Assembly (NCBI GenBank): GCA_963582345.1
Contig: CAUZSN010000013.1
Location: forward strand, 1-36,630
Source: CAUZSN01 sp963582345
GTDB lineage: Bacteria; Planctomycetota; Planctomycetia; Planctomycetales; Planctomycetaceae
Reading direction: 5' to 3'
Length of the DNA stretch: 36,630 nt
This document shows positions 7,899-16,197 of this stretch, piece by piece. Both the position numbers and the translations under genes were made by a program. Within the stretch, counting starts at the first letter, position 1; every line of letters starts with the position of its first letter. The notes under the pieces were generated by a model. That model was given only the letters and a program-made list of their open reading frames with translations, did no database searches and was not told where the DNA came from.

Positions 7899-8689
7899 TT
7901 CTTAACGCCAATGCATTAGTGAATGCAACAAGTCGCCCAACGGCGGATTTTCATTGAAGATTTTCAGGTTTCATCAAACATCCAATTTGCTCGTGCAACA
8001 TCAAGCTGTCACATCGCGGGAAAGATTGAATGGAGAAAACTGCTGTCTCACGTTGAGCGTATCCGATTAGACGATTCTTGACAGTAGGACCTCGACTGAT
8101 GTGCCAACCTTTAAAGTTCGGTTTGCCTTGTCGGTGTTTGTGATCATCGTCGGTTCGGAATGTTGCCTGCGTGGCGAATATGGTTTCACGCGATTGTGAG
8201 GTGGTTACAATTTTTTGTGTGCTCCGGTTTTGTTCTATGAGGAAATCAGCAATTGCTCATATGACGCCGTCCAAATGTCCCATTATCATTGGATGGATGT
8301 TAGGCAAGTCGATCCATGAATTGTGTATCAGGAAGGACCGATTGGGGCGTTGATCGCCTTCTTGGAATTAGAAAATACCTTACGTGGCCCAACGGCCATT
8401 CACGCTGCTGAATTTTACGACTCTCGACCCACTGCCAAGGGAGACGGTAAACTTCAGCGCAGTTCCTATTGGCGACCAATTGTAGCCCATTCCGGTAGAC
8501 AATAGAGTTCCGCATGGAGTTCCTCGCGACGAAGCTGTTCGCCAACCGCCACAAGATTGGATTGTCATAAATTCTTGATGTGTCGTTGCGAACCAGTTCC
8601 AGGGTTTCTGTTGTGCGGATGCGAATCTACCAACGTCCCACTGTGGTGCCCGGTAGGAACGCGGTGTGAGTGATGCTCGCCTCATTGGA
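7899..8689. other. Gene-poor stretch of about 790 bases
   Basis: No gene is recognised. On the minus strand between about 8300 and 8630 two frames are open for 80-100 codons, but neither shows a family motif. No RNA gene was recognised. Confidence 0.45.
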
Positions 8690-9796
8690 CTATCGTTTCA
8701 GTCGGACAACTTCGATTGGAGTCACCCAGACAAACGGCTGGCCACGTTCATCAATCATCAATCGCCGCGTTAGCTTCTCGGGATTGGCGATGCTTTTCAG
8801 TAACAGGCTCCATGTCGTCTTTTTTGACGGGAATGACACTTTGACCTGAAAGATGTCGATTCCTTTTTTCTCGATTTGGTGATAGTCGATTAGAATTGGA
8901 ACCTCCGTCGCCGCGGCGACCGCATCCAAGACGTCTTTCAGTGGCACATCCTGCAGGTCGACGGGCACCCATTTGTACAGCATCGGAGCGGTTTTTATGT
9001 TCGATTCCGTTTGCGGCCAACCGATCGGCCAGCAGTCGACCGTGTTTGTCAGCGGATCGACCACCAACTCGATCGAGCCCGACGGCGTTCGCAGCGGGCG
9101 AAAGCCGAGTCCGTAATCAGCCAATGCAGCCGCAATGGCCGTGCCCTTGCTAAATCCTTTCAATCGCTGTCGAATTGTAGGTACACGGATCAAATCGCGC
9201 AGTATAGCATTCGAAACCGCGGTGATTCGTATTGGATACTTGACCGATAATTGCATCTTGGCCAACGCTTGATCGAGCTCTTGCCCTTCAAGGTTCATTG
9301 TCACGATCTCGCTCAATGCGCTGTAGATGTGACCAAACTGAACTTGATTCAATCCAAATGCCGGTTTGCCTTGGGGCGATCCTTGAGCACCGTAGGTCTT
9401 TAATTCCTCAAGCCAAACAGCCAGCTTCGATGTATCGGCCGGCGTGAACGAACGGTCCGGGAATACAACTTTCCCATTCCGATCCAGCCTGCCGATGACG
9501 GATACCAGTCGAGTGATGCCGAACATTTTCTCACGCACTTGCGGCTTGTCCTTCAGTCCAGCGCGCCGGATACGTAGTGGAACTCCTAGCTTCTGAAATA
9601 ATTTTCCCCATTTCTGGGCCTGAATGCCAACGCCGGATTTCCCGGTGACCAACTCAAACGAAAGCCGCGTCTCGGGCACTGTCTGTTTCGTTGCCAAACG
9701 GGAACGTGATGATTGTGCTGGTAAGGTCGAATTCAATACAGTCAACCAAATTCCGACCAGTGCCGAGAACGCAATAAGTTGGCCATTCGGAGGCAT
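8690..9796 (-). CDS. Exported protein of unknown function with an STN-like C-terminal region
   Basis: The 368-residue product has a hydrophobic N-terminus (LIAFSALVGIWLTVLNSTLPA) that fits a signal peptide cleaved near residue 27. The body has two regions with the look of secretin/TonB short N-terminal (STN) folds: around LEGQELDQALAKMQ and around VPVDLQDVPLKDVLDAVAAA, where a helix after a V-P/L-K-D-(V/A)-L motif is typical. The C-terminus (SLLLKSIANPEKLTRRLMID, then WVTPIEVVRLKR) is compatible with that fold. Such planctomycete exported proteins are common but uncharacterised. The start at 9796 has AGGTG five bases upstream. The STN resemblance is weak and inferred from pattern only. It stands alone on this strand between two gene-poor stretches. 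Confidence 0.7.
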   Translation of the reverse strand: MPPNGQLIAFSALVGIWLTVLNSTLPAQSSRSRLATKQTVPETRLSFELVTGKSGVGIQAQKWGKLFQKLGVPLRIRRAGLKDKPQVREKMFGITRLVSVIGRLDRNGKVVFPDRSFTPADTSKLAVWLEELKTYGAQGSPQGKPAFGLNQVQFGHIYSALSEIVTMNLEGQELDQALAKMQLSVKYPIRITAVSNAILRDLIRVPTIRQRLKGFSKGTAIAAALADYGLGFRPLRTPSGSIELVVDPLTNTVDCWPIGWPQTESNIKTAPMLYKWVPVDLQDVPLKDVLDAVAAATEVPILIDYHQIEKKGIDIFQVKVSFPSKKTTWSLLLKSIANPEKLTRRLMIDERGQPFVWVTPIEVVRLKR

Positions 9797-10164
9797 AGTT
9801 CACCTGCGTGTTTCAATTGATGCGCCGCCTACTGCGCAGGACGTTTGACTTTCGATAGTCTGGGACGTTGTAACGGTTATCCTATTCCAATAGACCGGTG
9901 ACTTCCAAGTGCCATTTGGCCTGTGTGTTCCGTGCAGCAATCGTTTCTGTTCAGGTTTGAATAGGCTGAAGCCGCGATGTGCACTGTGCGATGACGGAAT
10001 AGTGCAATGCAATGTCCGCGGTTGAGTCGAGCTTCAGAACCGCCGGGTGTGTTTGCAGGCCGACGGAAAAGGAAATTTTCCAAGTTGCTGAAAGTGAACT
10101 ACTGTAGATTAGCTGAGTAAAGTTGTGCCTGCGGTTTGGGTTCACAAAGGTGTCGACCGTGAAA
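9797..10164. other. Intergenic stretch, no gene recognised
   Basis: The bases upstream of the exported STN-like protein hold only short overlapping open frames on the minus strand with no family signature. The promoter of that gene is presumably here, but no clear -35/-10 pair was picked out. Confidence 0.4.
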
Positions 10165-10329
10165 ATGTTTCATGAGCGAGTGACCGAGTCGCTCGGCTTC
10201 TTGACGACAGGGCTTTGTCCATATGTCGATAAGGAACTGAAGTCCATCTATCAAGACGAATGGCTTTGTGCAGTCCGGAGTGGTTTTCGCGAAGACCGCG
10301 GCCGAGCAGGTCGCCCGCGCAAAACGTGA
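10165..10329 (+). pseudogene. Fragment of a Swt1-type HEPN domain
   Basis: From the ATG at 10165 the frame reads MFHERVTESLGFLTTGLCPY and continues VDKELKSIYQDEW and REDRG before a TGA at 10327. This follows the N-terminal pattern of Swt1-type HEPN domains found at the start of DUF499/AAA-type ATPases and related proteins in actinobacteria and planctomycetes: x-R-V-x-x-(A/S)-L-x-(L/F)-L-x-x-G-L-x-P-(F/Y)-V-(E/D)-x-E-L-K, then Y-x-D-x-W and REDRG. In those proteins a W-D-x-x-x-L-L segment and the RN-x-W-A-H region come next; here neither is found, so only about 50 residues remain. The assignment is from remembered family pattern and the fragment is short. Confidence 0.45.
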
Positions 10330-10398
10330 ACTATTTCTGGACGAGTTTCTGCAGGAAACGGAATCCGTATCGAATCGAAAAAAGTCATCGGGCGAGAC

Positions 10399-10881
10399 AT
10401 GGTCGTATCCTTTCCGTGTGTTTTGTCTGTAATGCTGTTATTAGTCTTTCTGTTGTTGAAGGAATTCGGTCAGCAAGGAATCAGCACGTGGTTATTGGTA
10501 GTGTTAGTAAAGATCTTTTTCCTGTTGGTGCCCTATAAACAGTTAGAAGAGATTGTCGGCACAACTCGGACAACACGAATGCAAACGGTGTGGAAAAATT
10601 ATTTACTTAGCGAAGTGTTCGTATTGCGAAGTAGTTTCCACAAAGGCAACATCCGATTAGAGTTCAATGGCTTCTGCCGGGTGATGCAGACAGGTCGAGA
10701 AATCCTGATACTGAAAAGGGTCGAGCGCCTACCGGTACGAGAGCGGCTGTCAGAAAACCGATCCCGATTTGTCAATGATTTACGAGTTTCCGTGAGAACT
10801 CTTTGTCGAGAGCTGAGAGAGGTGGATCGGACACCCGGGTGTCCTGGCAGATGTCCAGGTCTGACCAGTTCGGCCGGATGA
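10399..10881 (+). CDS. Possible two-TM membrane protein, perhaps a decayed YcxB-like gene
   Basis: A 160-residue open frame begins with two hydrophobic segments at about residues 1-20 and 29-45 (VVSFPCVLSVMLLLVFLLLK and TWLLVVLVKIFFLLVPY), followed by a basic soluble part containing FVLRSSFHKGNIRLEFNGF and REILILKR. Two membrane helices followed by a beta-rich domain, with a residue pattern of the kind G-F-x-x-(R/V)-x-x-x-x-x-(I/L/F)-L-(I/L)-L, is the layout of YcxB-like proteins. The frame upstream of the first ATG is open back to 10330, and the last 30 residues (RTPGCPGRCPGLTSSAG) look unnatural, so the 3' part is probably out of the original frame. Could also be a chance open frame; no ribosome-binding site was found. 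Confidence 0.3.
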   Translation: MVVSFPCVLSVMLLLVFLLLKEFGQQGISTWLLVVLVKIFFLLVPYKQLEEIVGTTRTTRMQTVWKNYLLSEVFVLRSSFHKGNIRLEFNGFCRVMQTGREILILKRVERLPVRERLSENRSRFVNDLRVSVRTLCRELREVDRTPGCPGRCPGLTSSAG

Positions 10882-11124
10882 TCTTTTATCAGAACGCCGT
10901 CTACGCAGTGACCATCGAACGATTCCGTCGTGCATGCTCACGGCTATGGATGAATTGGATTGCGCATCTATTGCCCACTACACGGTTTGCGATTTTCAGT
11001 ATCCTCCGACATTCCCCGTTGTGTGAATTCGAGTATTGACTCGCATCGCGTACTGCCGATCAAGAGTTTAAGAGCATCTGGATCGGTTCTCGCGTGTAAG
11101 TTCAATTGAAATGGGCAGTTTGGG

Positions 11125-12285
11125 ATGTTGGCCTTCAACTGCGTTAACAGGGCTTGGCGCTTGCTCGCTTCTTGCTCCGTCATAATGTTCATGGCCGTGT
11201 TTACTGCACTGGCCGCCGATCCAGCTAACAATTCAGGCCGCGCTCCGAGTACCGTTCCCGATGTATCCGATGAGCAGCCCCAGACGATTGAGGTCGGGCG
11301 TGTTGTGCGCACTGCGCAGCGTACCAATGCTACGCGATCAAAGAAGCCGTTATCGGTCGATTTGATTAAACGCGGAAGTTCGTCAAAGAAAGTGCGAATG
11401 ACGGCCGTCCAGTCGTTGCCGTTGGACGAATTAACCACGGAGAATCGAAAACGTGCTGACGCGCTTATTCATTCCGATAGTTTGTTTCGTCAATTGCCGA
11501 CAGTTCGGTTCCACGCCGATCCCAAGATGTATTGGTTCTTTGCAACTCATCCCGATGTTGTGATCGGAATTTGGCAGGTTATGAAGATTTCGCAATTCCA
11601 GATGCGGCAAACAGGACCGAACATCCACGTCGTGGACGCAGGCGACGGATCAGTTGGCACGCTTGAGATTCTTCATCGCGGGCCAGGGCAGATTCTCGTC
11701 CTATGCGAAGGTGTTTACAAAAGTCCTTTCCTGATCAAAACGATCGAAGCCACTGCCTTGATGCATTTGCAGACCCAATTTGAGCGTGCCAACGACGGCC
11801 GAACGATCGCGACGCATCATTGCAATCTGTTTGTATCGTTTCCATCTCACACAGTTGAAACAGCTGCCAAACTGATTTCACCATTAAGCAACTTGATTGC
11901 AGACCGAAATTTTCAGGAGATCAGCATTTTTCTGCAAATGATGTCACTAGCTATGGCCCATCAACCAGGTTGGGTCGAACAAATTGTCAGCCGGTTGGAC
12001 GGCATTCCGGAAGTCCACAAAAGCCAGCTCCTGAAGTTGGCCGCTCGGGTCTATGTCGTTGCCCAGAATCGTAAATTGTCGAAGTGGCTGGGATTGCGAC
12101 AATGCTCGTTAGATGAGGTCATGGCTCCACTGCGTGCCGCGGCACAAAGCTCGTCGCGAGGATACAATGGTTTTTCAAAACCAAGTAGTCGAAAGGCCGA
12201 CGCGCCAGCGTCGCACCTGGGGAATTTTGGTCAGAAGGCTGCTGCACGAGTGGTCTCCAAGGCAAGCTCTATGCCAGGTGGGTAA
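11125..12285 (+). CDS. Exported protein of unknown function
   Basis: The 386-residue product has a basic start followed by LLASCSVIMFMAVFTALAA, a signal peptide likely cleaved after ALA-ADP near residue 30. A polar, disordered-looking stretch rich in Ser, Thr and Arg covers about residues 32-100. A folded region follows, with VRFHADPKMYWFFATHPDVV at about 130-150, an alternating beta-rich part (VVDAGDGSVGTLEILHRGPG), and a helical C-terminal half. The last 35 residues are again polar. No family was recognised; it resembles long exported proteins conserved only within planctomycetes. It converges with serS, with 28 bases between the two stop codons. Met21 is an alternative start but would shorten the signal peptide. 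Confidence 0.7.
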   Translation: MLAFNCVNRAWRLLASCSVIMFMAVFTALAADPANNSGRAPSTVPDVSDEQPQTIEVGRVVRTAQRTNATRSKKPLSVDLIKRGSSSKKVRMTAVQSLPLDELTTENRKRADALIHSDSLFRQLPTVRFHADPKMYWFFATHPDVVIGIWQVMKISQFQMRQTGPNIHVVDAGDGSVGTLEILHRGPGQILVLCEGVYKSPFLIKTIEATALMHLQTQFERANDGRTIATHHCNLFVSFPSHTVETAAKLISPLSNLIADRNFQEISIFLQMMSLAMAHQPGWVEQIVSRLDGIPEVHKSQLLKLAARVYVVAQNRKLSKWLGLRQCSLDEVMAPLRAAAQSSSRGYNGFSKPSSRKADAPASHLGNFGQKAAARVVSKASSMPGG

Positions 12286-12313
12286 TGAAGACCAAGCGAT
12301 CTGCGTCTAAAAA

Positions 12314-13591
12314 TCAGCCGATGCGGTCCTTCCCGAGCCATTTGCGCAGAACTTTTGGGATGACGACGCCGCCATCGGCTTGTTGGAAGTTTTCGAGGAT
12401 CGCGATAAGTGTTCGCGAGACCGCGATGGCCGTTCCGTTTAACGTGTGAACAAACTGTGTTCCTTTTGTTTCCGACGACTTGCATCGAACACCCAAGCGC
12501 CGTGCCTGATAATCAGTGCAATTCGAGGCCGAAGTAACTTCGCCGTATTCTCCTGCGTCGCCTCGTCCGGGCATCCAAGCTTCCAGATCGATTTTTCGAA
12601 AAGCCGAGCCTCCCAAGTCGCCAGTACACGTGTCGATGACTCGGTAGGGAATGCCCAGTCCCTGAAATAGGGCCTCTTCAATGCGGACGATGTGTTCGTG
12701 GAACTCGTTCGACGCCTTTAGAGTCGGAGCCGTGAAGCCGAACATCTCGACTTTGGTGAATTGGTGAACGCGGAAAATCCCGCGAGTCGCACGTCCATGG
12801 GCACCCGCTTCGGTACGGAAGCAGTGCGATAACCCGGCCACTTTGATCGGAAGATCGGCGATGTCCACAATTTGGTCTTTCAAGATTCCGCCAAGTGTAA
12901 TTTCGGCTGTCGCGACCAAGCTTAGGTCTGAATTTTGGATCGAATAGATTTGCGATTCCGGGCCGCGGGGAATAAACCCAATTCCTTCCAGAATTTCGTT
13001 ACGTGCCAAGTCAGGCGTGATGTGCATCGTGAAGCCTTCGTTGCACAGCGTCTCGACTCCGTACTGTAACAATGCCAATTCCAGCAAGACGGCCTCGTTC
13101 TTCAGAAAATAAAAACCGTGGCCGCTGACGCGAGACCCGGCCTCGAGATCGATCAGGTCGTGCTGTTCGGCGATAGCAACATGATCGAGCGGCTTGAAAT
13201 CGAATTTCGGAATTTCGCCCCATGTACGAAGTACTTTGCTGTCGGTCTTGTGCTGCCCAACAGGCGCGTTCGGATGAGTCATATTCGGCACGCACTTTTG
13301 CAAGTCCCGCAACTCGTCTTGGACATCTTTAAGCAACGTTTCGTTATCATTGACGGATTGTCGCAGTTCTTTTCCGCGTGCGATCAACGTCTGCTTTTGT
13401 ACCGGATCGGCTTTTGGAATCTGTGAGGAAACATCCTTCTGCTCATGCCGCAATTGATCGCCTCGGCCAATCAGTTCGTTTCGTTGCCCTCGAAGTTCCA
13501 CGATTTCGTCTACATCAACATCCAGACCACGATTGCGACAATTCTCGGCAACCAGCTCTTGATTGTCACAGATGAATTGTAAATCCAACAT
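12314..13591 (-). CDS. serS: Seryl-tRNA synthetase
   Basis: SerS charges tRNA-Ser with serine in the cytoplasm. The 425-residue product is the usual bacterial length. It begins MLDLQFICDNQELV and has the long N-terminal coiled-coil arm (about residues 25-100) that grips the tRNA's variable arm. The class II catalytic core follows: TPDLARNE, TAEITLGG, motif 2 (CFRTEAGAHGRATRGIFRVH), EVTSASNCTDYQARRLG, and motif 3 (LNGTAIAVSRTLIAILENFQ ending in Arg). The open frame extends ten codons further to 13621, but the ATG at 13591 starts exactly at the family N-terminus. The gene lies 120 bases after the M20 dipeptidase in the same direction and could be co-transcribed with it. Confidence 0.95.
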   Translation of the reverse strand: MLDLQFICDNQELVAENCRNRGLDVDVDEIVELRGQRNELIGRGDQLRHEQKDVSSQIPKADPVQKQTLIARGKELRQSVNDNETLLKDVQDELRDLQKCVPNMTHPNAPVGQHKTDSKVLRTWGEIPKFDFKPLDHVAIAEQHDLIDLEAGSRVSGHGFYFLKNEAVLLELALLQYGVETLCNEGFTMHITPDLARNEILEGIGFIPRGPESQIYSIQNSDLSLVATAEITLGGILKDQIVDIADLPIKVAGLSHCFRTEAGAHGRATRGIFRVHQFTKVEMFGFTAPTLKASNEFHEHIVRIEEALFQGLGIPYRVIDTCTGDLGGSAFRKIDLEAWMPGRGDAGEYGEVTSASNCTDYQARRLGVRCKSSETKGTQFVHTLNGTAIAVSRTLIAILENFQQADGGVVIPKVLRKWLGKDRIG

Positions 13592-13711
13592 CAGGCAGAT
13601 TTCTTGCTGGCCACCGTCCATCGTACGGTGAATGAATGGAATGGCGGGGAGCTGCCGAACAGCACCAGTTCAATAATTTGAAAGTTGCAGTGTCCAGTTT
13701 TCAACTTGCGA

Positions 13712-15082
13712 TCACCATCTTTGCACGGCCAGCTGCTGCCACAAGTGGGCGCTGGCTTGCGTGCCCCGGTGGAAGTCGGTGATGTTGAATCGCTCGTTGG
13801 GACTATGCAAATTGTCGGTAGCCTGGCCCCAACCCAAAAGGAGTGTATCGACTGCCAGGACATCCCGAAAGGTCGAGACAACCGGAATCGAGCCACCTTC
13901 GAGAATCATCACTGGTGCGATTCCAAATGCGTGCTCGATGGCCGCTCTGGCTGCTGTCATGTGACGACTGTTCGGGTCAAATACGATTGCTGGGCACCCG
14001 TGAAAACTCTTGAAGTGCAACTTCAAGCCAGCCGTACACATGGATTCTAGAAACTGCCGTAATGCAGCGGTCAACTTTTTGTGGTCTTGATTGGGCACTA
14101 GGCGGCAACTGATCTTGGCAGTTGCCGAGGACGGGACGATGGTCTTCGGTCCCTCGCCGCTGTAGCCACTGGTCAATCCGTTCACATCGCAGGTGGGACG
14201 AGCCCATCGACGCTCGATTGTTGTATAGCCCGCTTCCCCTTTGGCTGCATCGACGCCAAGTTCTGCCAAGAATGTTGCTTCGTCGAAGGGCAAGTCTGCG
14301 AATCGTCGTCGCTCGGCATGGGAAAGCGGAATAACATCGTCGTAGAATCCTGGAATCTGAACGTGTCCCTGATCATCGTGCAGCGACGCAATCATTCGAG
14401 CCAGTTCGTTGGCAGGATTAACCACCGAGCCGCCAAACACTCCGCTGTGCAGGTCCTGTTTGGGTCCGGTTACGATCACTTCGCAGGCAAGAATACCACG
14501 CAATCCATAGGTAATCGCTGGAATTCCGGGGCCATATTGGCTGGAATCGCTGATCACCGCGATCTCGCATTGGACTAATTTGCGGTTATGGTGCAAGAAT
14601 CGGTCCAAATTGTCGCTGCCGATCTCCTCTTCGCCTTCAATAACAAACTTCACATTGACTGGCAGTCGTCCCTGTGTCTTCAACCAGGCCTCGACCGACT
14701 TGATGTGAGTAAACATCTGACCTTTATCATCGGTGGCCCCGCGAGCATAAATATATCCGTCGCGCAAGTCAGGCTCAAACGGTGGCGTGATCCACTCGCC
14801 CAGCGGATCCGGTGGTTGCACGTCGTAATGACCGTAGACCAAAACGGTCGGAGCGTCTTTGGCCTTTTGCCAACTACCAAAGACAATGGGGTGCCCAGCG
14901 GTTTCGATGATCCGAGCGTCTAAACCGGCTTGGCTCAATTGAGCGTATAGGAACTGAGCGCCCCGTTGCATTTCAGGCTTGTACGCTGAATCGGCACTGA
15001 TCGTCGGGATGCGGAGAAAGTCGCAGACTTGTTCAATAAACTGATCAGTATGGTTTGTCAGGAACTGTTCGACCTGCTGCAT
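13712..15082 (-). CDS. M20-family metallodipeptidase
   Basis: This cytoplasmic zinc dipeptidase cleaves short peptides. With the ATG at 15082 it has 456 residues and begins MQQVEQFLTNHTDQFIEQVC. Metal-binding motifs are YGHYDVQPPDP (His85, Asp87), GATDDKG (bridging Asp118) and EGEEEIGS (general base Glu151, ligand Glu152), with Asp179 in ISDSSQY and a late His in NLHSPNERF. The spacing and the VQPPDP extension after His85 place it with the carnosinase/DUG1-like dipeptidase subgroup rather than ArgE or DapE. A longer frame to 15169 would overlap the FHA gene's end and adds 29 residues with no family counterpart, so the later ATG is preferred. FHA protein, dipeptidase and serS run in the same direction. 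Confidence 0.9.
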   Translation of the reverse strand: MQQVEQFLTNHTDQFIEQVCDFLRIPTISADSAYKPEMQRGAQFLYAQLSQAGLDARIIETAGHPIVFGSWQKAKDAPTVLVYGHYDVQPPDPLGEWITPPFEPDLRDGYIYARGATDDKGQMFTHIKSVEAWLKTQGRLPVNVKFVIEGEEEIGSDNLDRFLHHNRKLVQCEIAVISDSSQYGPGIPAITYGLRGILACEVIVTGPKQDLHSGVFGGSVVNPANELARMIASLHDDQGHVQIPGFYDDVIPLSHAERRRFADLPFDEATFLAELGVDAAKGEAGYTTIERRWARPTCDVNGLTSGYSGEGPKTIVPSSATAKISCRLVPNQDHKKLTAALRQFLESMCTAGLKLHFKSFHGCPAIVFDPNSRHMTAARAAIEHAFGIAPVMILEGGSIPVVSTFRDVLAVDTLLLGWGQATDNLHSPNERFNITDFHRGTQASAHLWQQLAVQRW

Positions 15083-15165
15083 GGTTGGATTCAATGTTGT
15101 CGGAGCCACGAATCTTGGTGTTGGGGAGAATACCATCCACTCCGAAATCATTTCGGTTTGGATGT

Positions 15166-15720
15166 TCACCGCTTTCGACGAGTGGAACGCCGCCGCCTAG
15201 GTTGTCTGTCATCCATTTCGGCGTTATCCCTGTGGTCATTCAGCGGCGGAGGTTCATCCGATTCCTGAAGAGAAGATTCAACCGAGAATCTCTCGGCCTG
15301 TTCGGAAATGGGTATTGGGCCGCTCTGGCTTAGATTGAGAGAAAAATGCGATTCGATATCTTGTCCGCCTGTCTCACGGCTATCAGGCTGAGGCGACTGC
15401 TTGTTCTCCGACACGGTCGCCTTCTTCGATTTCTTGGTTTTCTGCAACTGGAATTGCAGATCACCGATCGCCACGTAGTCGCCGATTTCAATTCGAGATT
15501 GTCGCTGAATTCTCTCACCGTTCACCCACACGCCATTCACACTGCCTAGGTCTCGAATTACAAGATGACTGTTGACTTTGGCGATACAGCAGTGCTTGCG
15601 AGAAATCTTCTGGCTATCGGTCAACACGGCATCGCAATCGGGATGGCGTCCGATCAAGAGTATCGTTTTGTCGAGAACGATGGGAAAACCATCTTCGACT
15701 GGCACCAGAGATGCAGACAT
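15166..15720 (-). CDS. FHA-domain protein
   Basis: The 184-residue product carries an N-terminal forkhead-associated domain that binds phosphothreonine peptides. Key motifs are LLIGRHPDCD (21-30), the SRKH core (40-43) and DLGSVNGVWVNGERI (57-71), which supply the conserved Gly-Arg, Ser-x-x-His and Asn-Gly. After about residue 92 the chain is polar and disordered and ends in a very basic tail (RQPRRRRSTRRKR), which could bind nucleic acid or membrane. FHA proteins usually act downstream of Ser/Thr kinases; none lies in this window. The ATG at 15720 fits the domain start; the frame also extends to 15771. Confidence 0.85.
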   Translation of the reverse strand: MSASLVPVEDGFPIVLDKTILLIGRHPDCDAVLTDSQKISRKHCCIAKVNSHLVIRDLGSVNGVWVNGERIQRQSRIEIGDYVAIGDLQFQLQKTKKSKKATVSENKQSPQPDSRETGGQDIESHFSLNLSQSGPIPISEQAERFSVESSLQESDEPPPLNDHRDNAEMDDRQPRRRRSTRRKR

Positions 15721-15803
15721 GCCGCTCCGTTCTGCAGAGAAATCACGGCCCACTCTGAAGAGCCCTATCATACCTGATCTGTCGCGGAAAAGGAACGGAC
15801 GTC

Positions 15804-16197
15804 ATGGCTGGAGTTAACGATGCACAAATTCACGGGCTGTGTCCCGGTGTGTTGGTCAGCGACGGTTCGTTTTAGATGACCTGCCTTGGGCTCTCGACGG
15901 CTGTCAAATTCGGATGCAACCCGATTGTACTGATACTGAATAACAAGGGTTGCACGACCGAGCAGGTTCTGCAGGATGGTTTGTTCAACAATATGCCTAA
16001 CTGTCTATCGCCACTTGTCTGGTCTGCTGAACGGAGGTTGGGGCTTCAAGGTCCACACCGAGGGCGATTTAGACCAAGCCCTGAAGACCGCTCTGTCCAA
16101 TCAGAACGCCTTCAGTTTTTTGGACATCTACCTGGAACCGACAGATATCAGTTCGGCTCTGAATCGATTGGCACAACGTCTGTCGAAGGTGACCTGA
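15804..16197 (+). pseudogene. C-terminal fragment of a thiamine-diphosphate decarboxylase, with nonsense and frameshift changes
   Basis: The sequence encodes the cofactor-binding end of a pyruvate/indolepyruvate-decarboxylase-type enzyme. One frame reads VLVSDGSF, a TAG at 15873-15875 where the family has Gln, then MTCLGLSTAVKFGCNPIVLI and LNNKGCTTEQ. This is the G-D-G-x-F-Q-M-T-x-x-E-L-S-T...N-N-x-G-Y-x-T-E motif that binds thiamine diphosphate and Mg2+. Near 16000-16010 the reading frame shifts; the next frame continues GLLNGGWGFKVHTEGDLDQA and ends in SKVT at 16197. The first two-thirds of the enzyme (about 400 residues) is missing. It lies on the opposite strand to its neighbours, and its last 50 bases overlap the 3' end of the acyl-CoA synthetase gene. 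Confidence 0.75.

Noticed and set aside
8300..8685. Two overlapping minus-strand frames of 80-100 codons
   Set aside because: Both are open and partly protein-like, but I could not tie either to a family, and neither has a good start. A remnant is possible but not supported.
12286..12313. Possible bidirectional terminator between the exported protein gene and serS
   Set aside because: No stem-loop with a T-run could be formed in these 28 bases.
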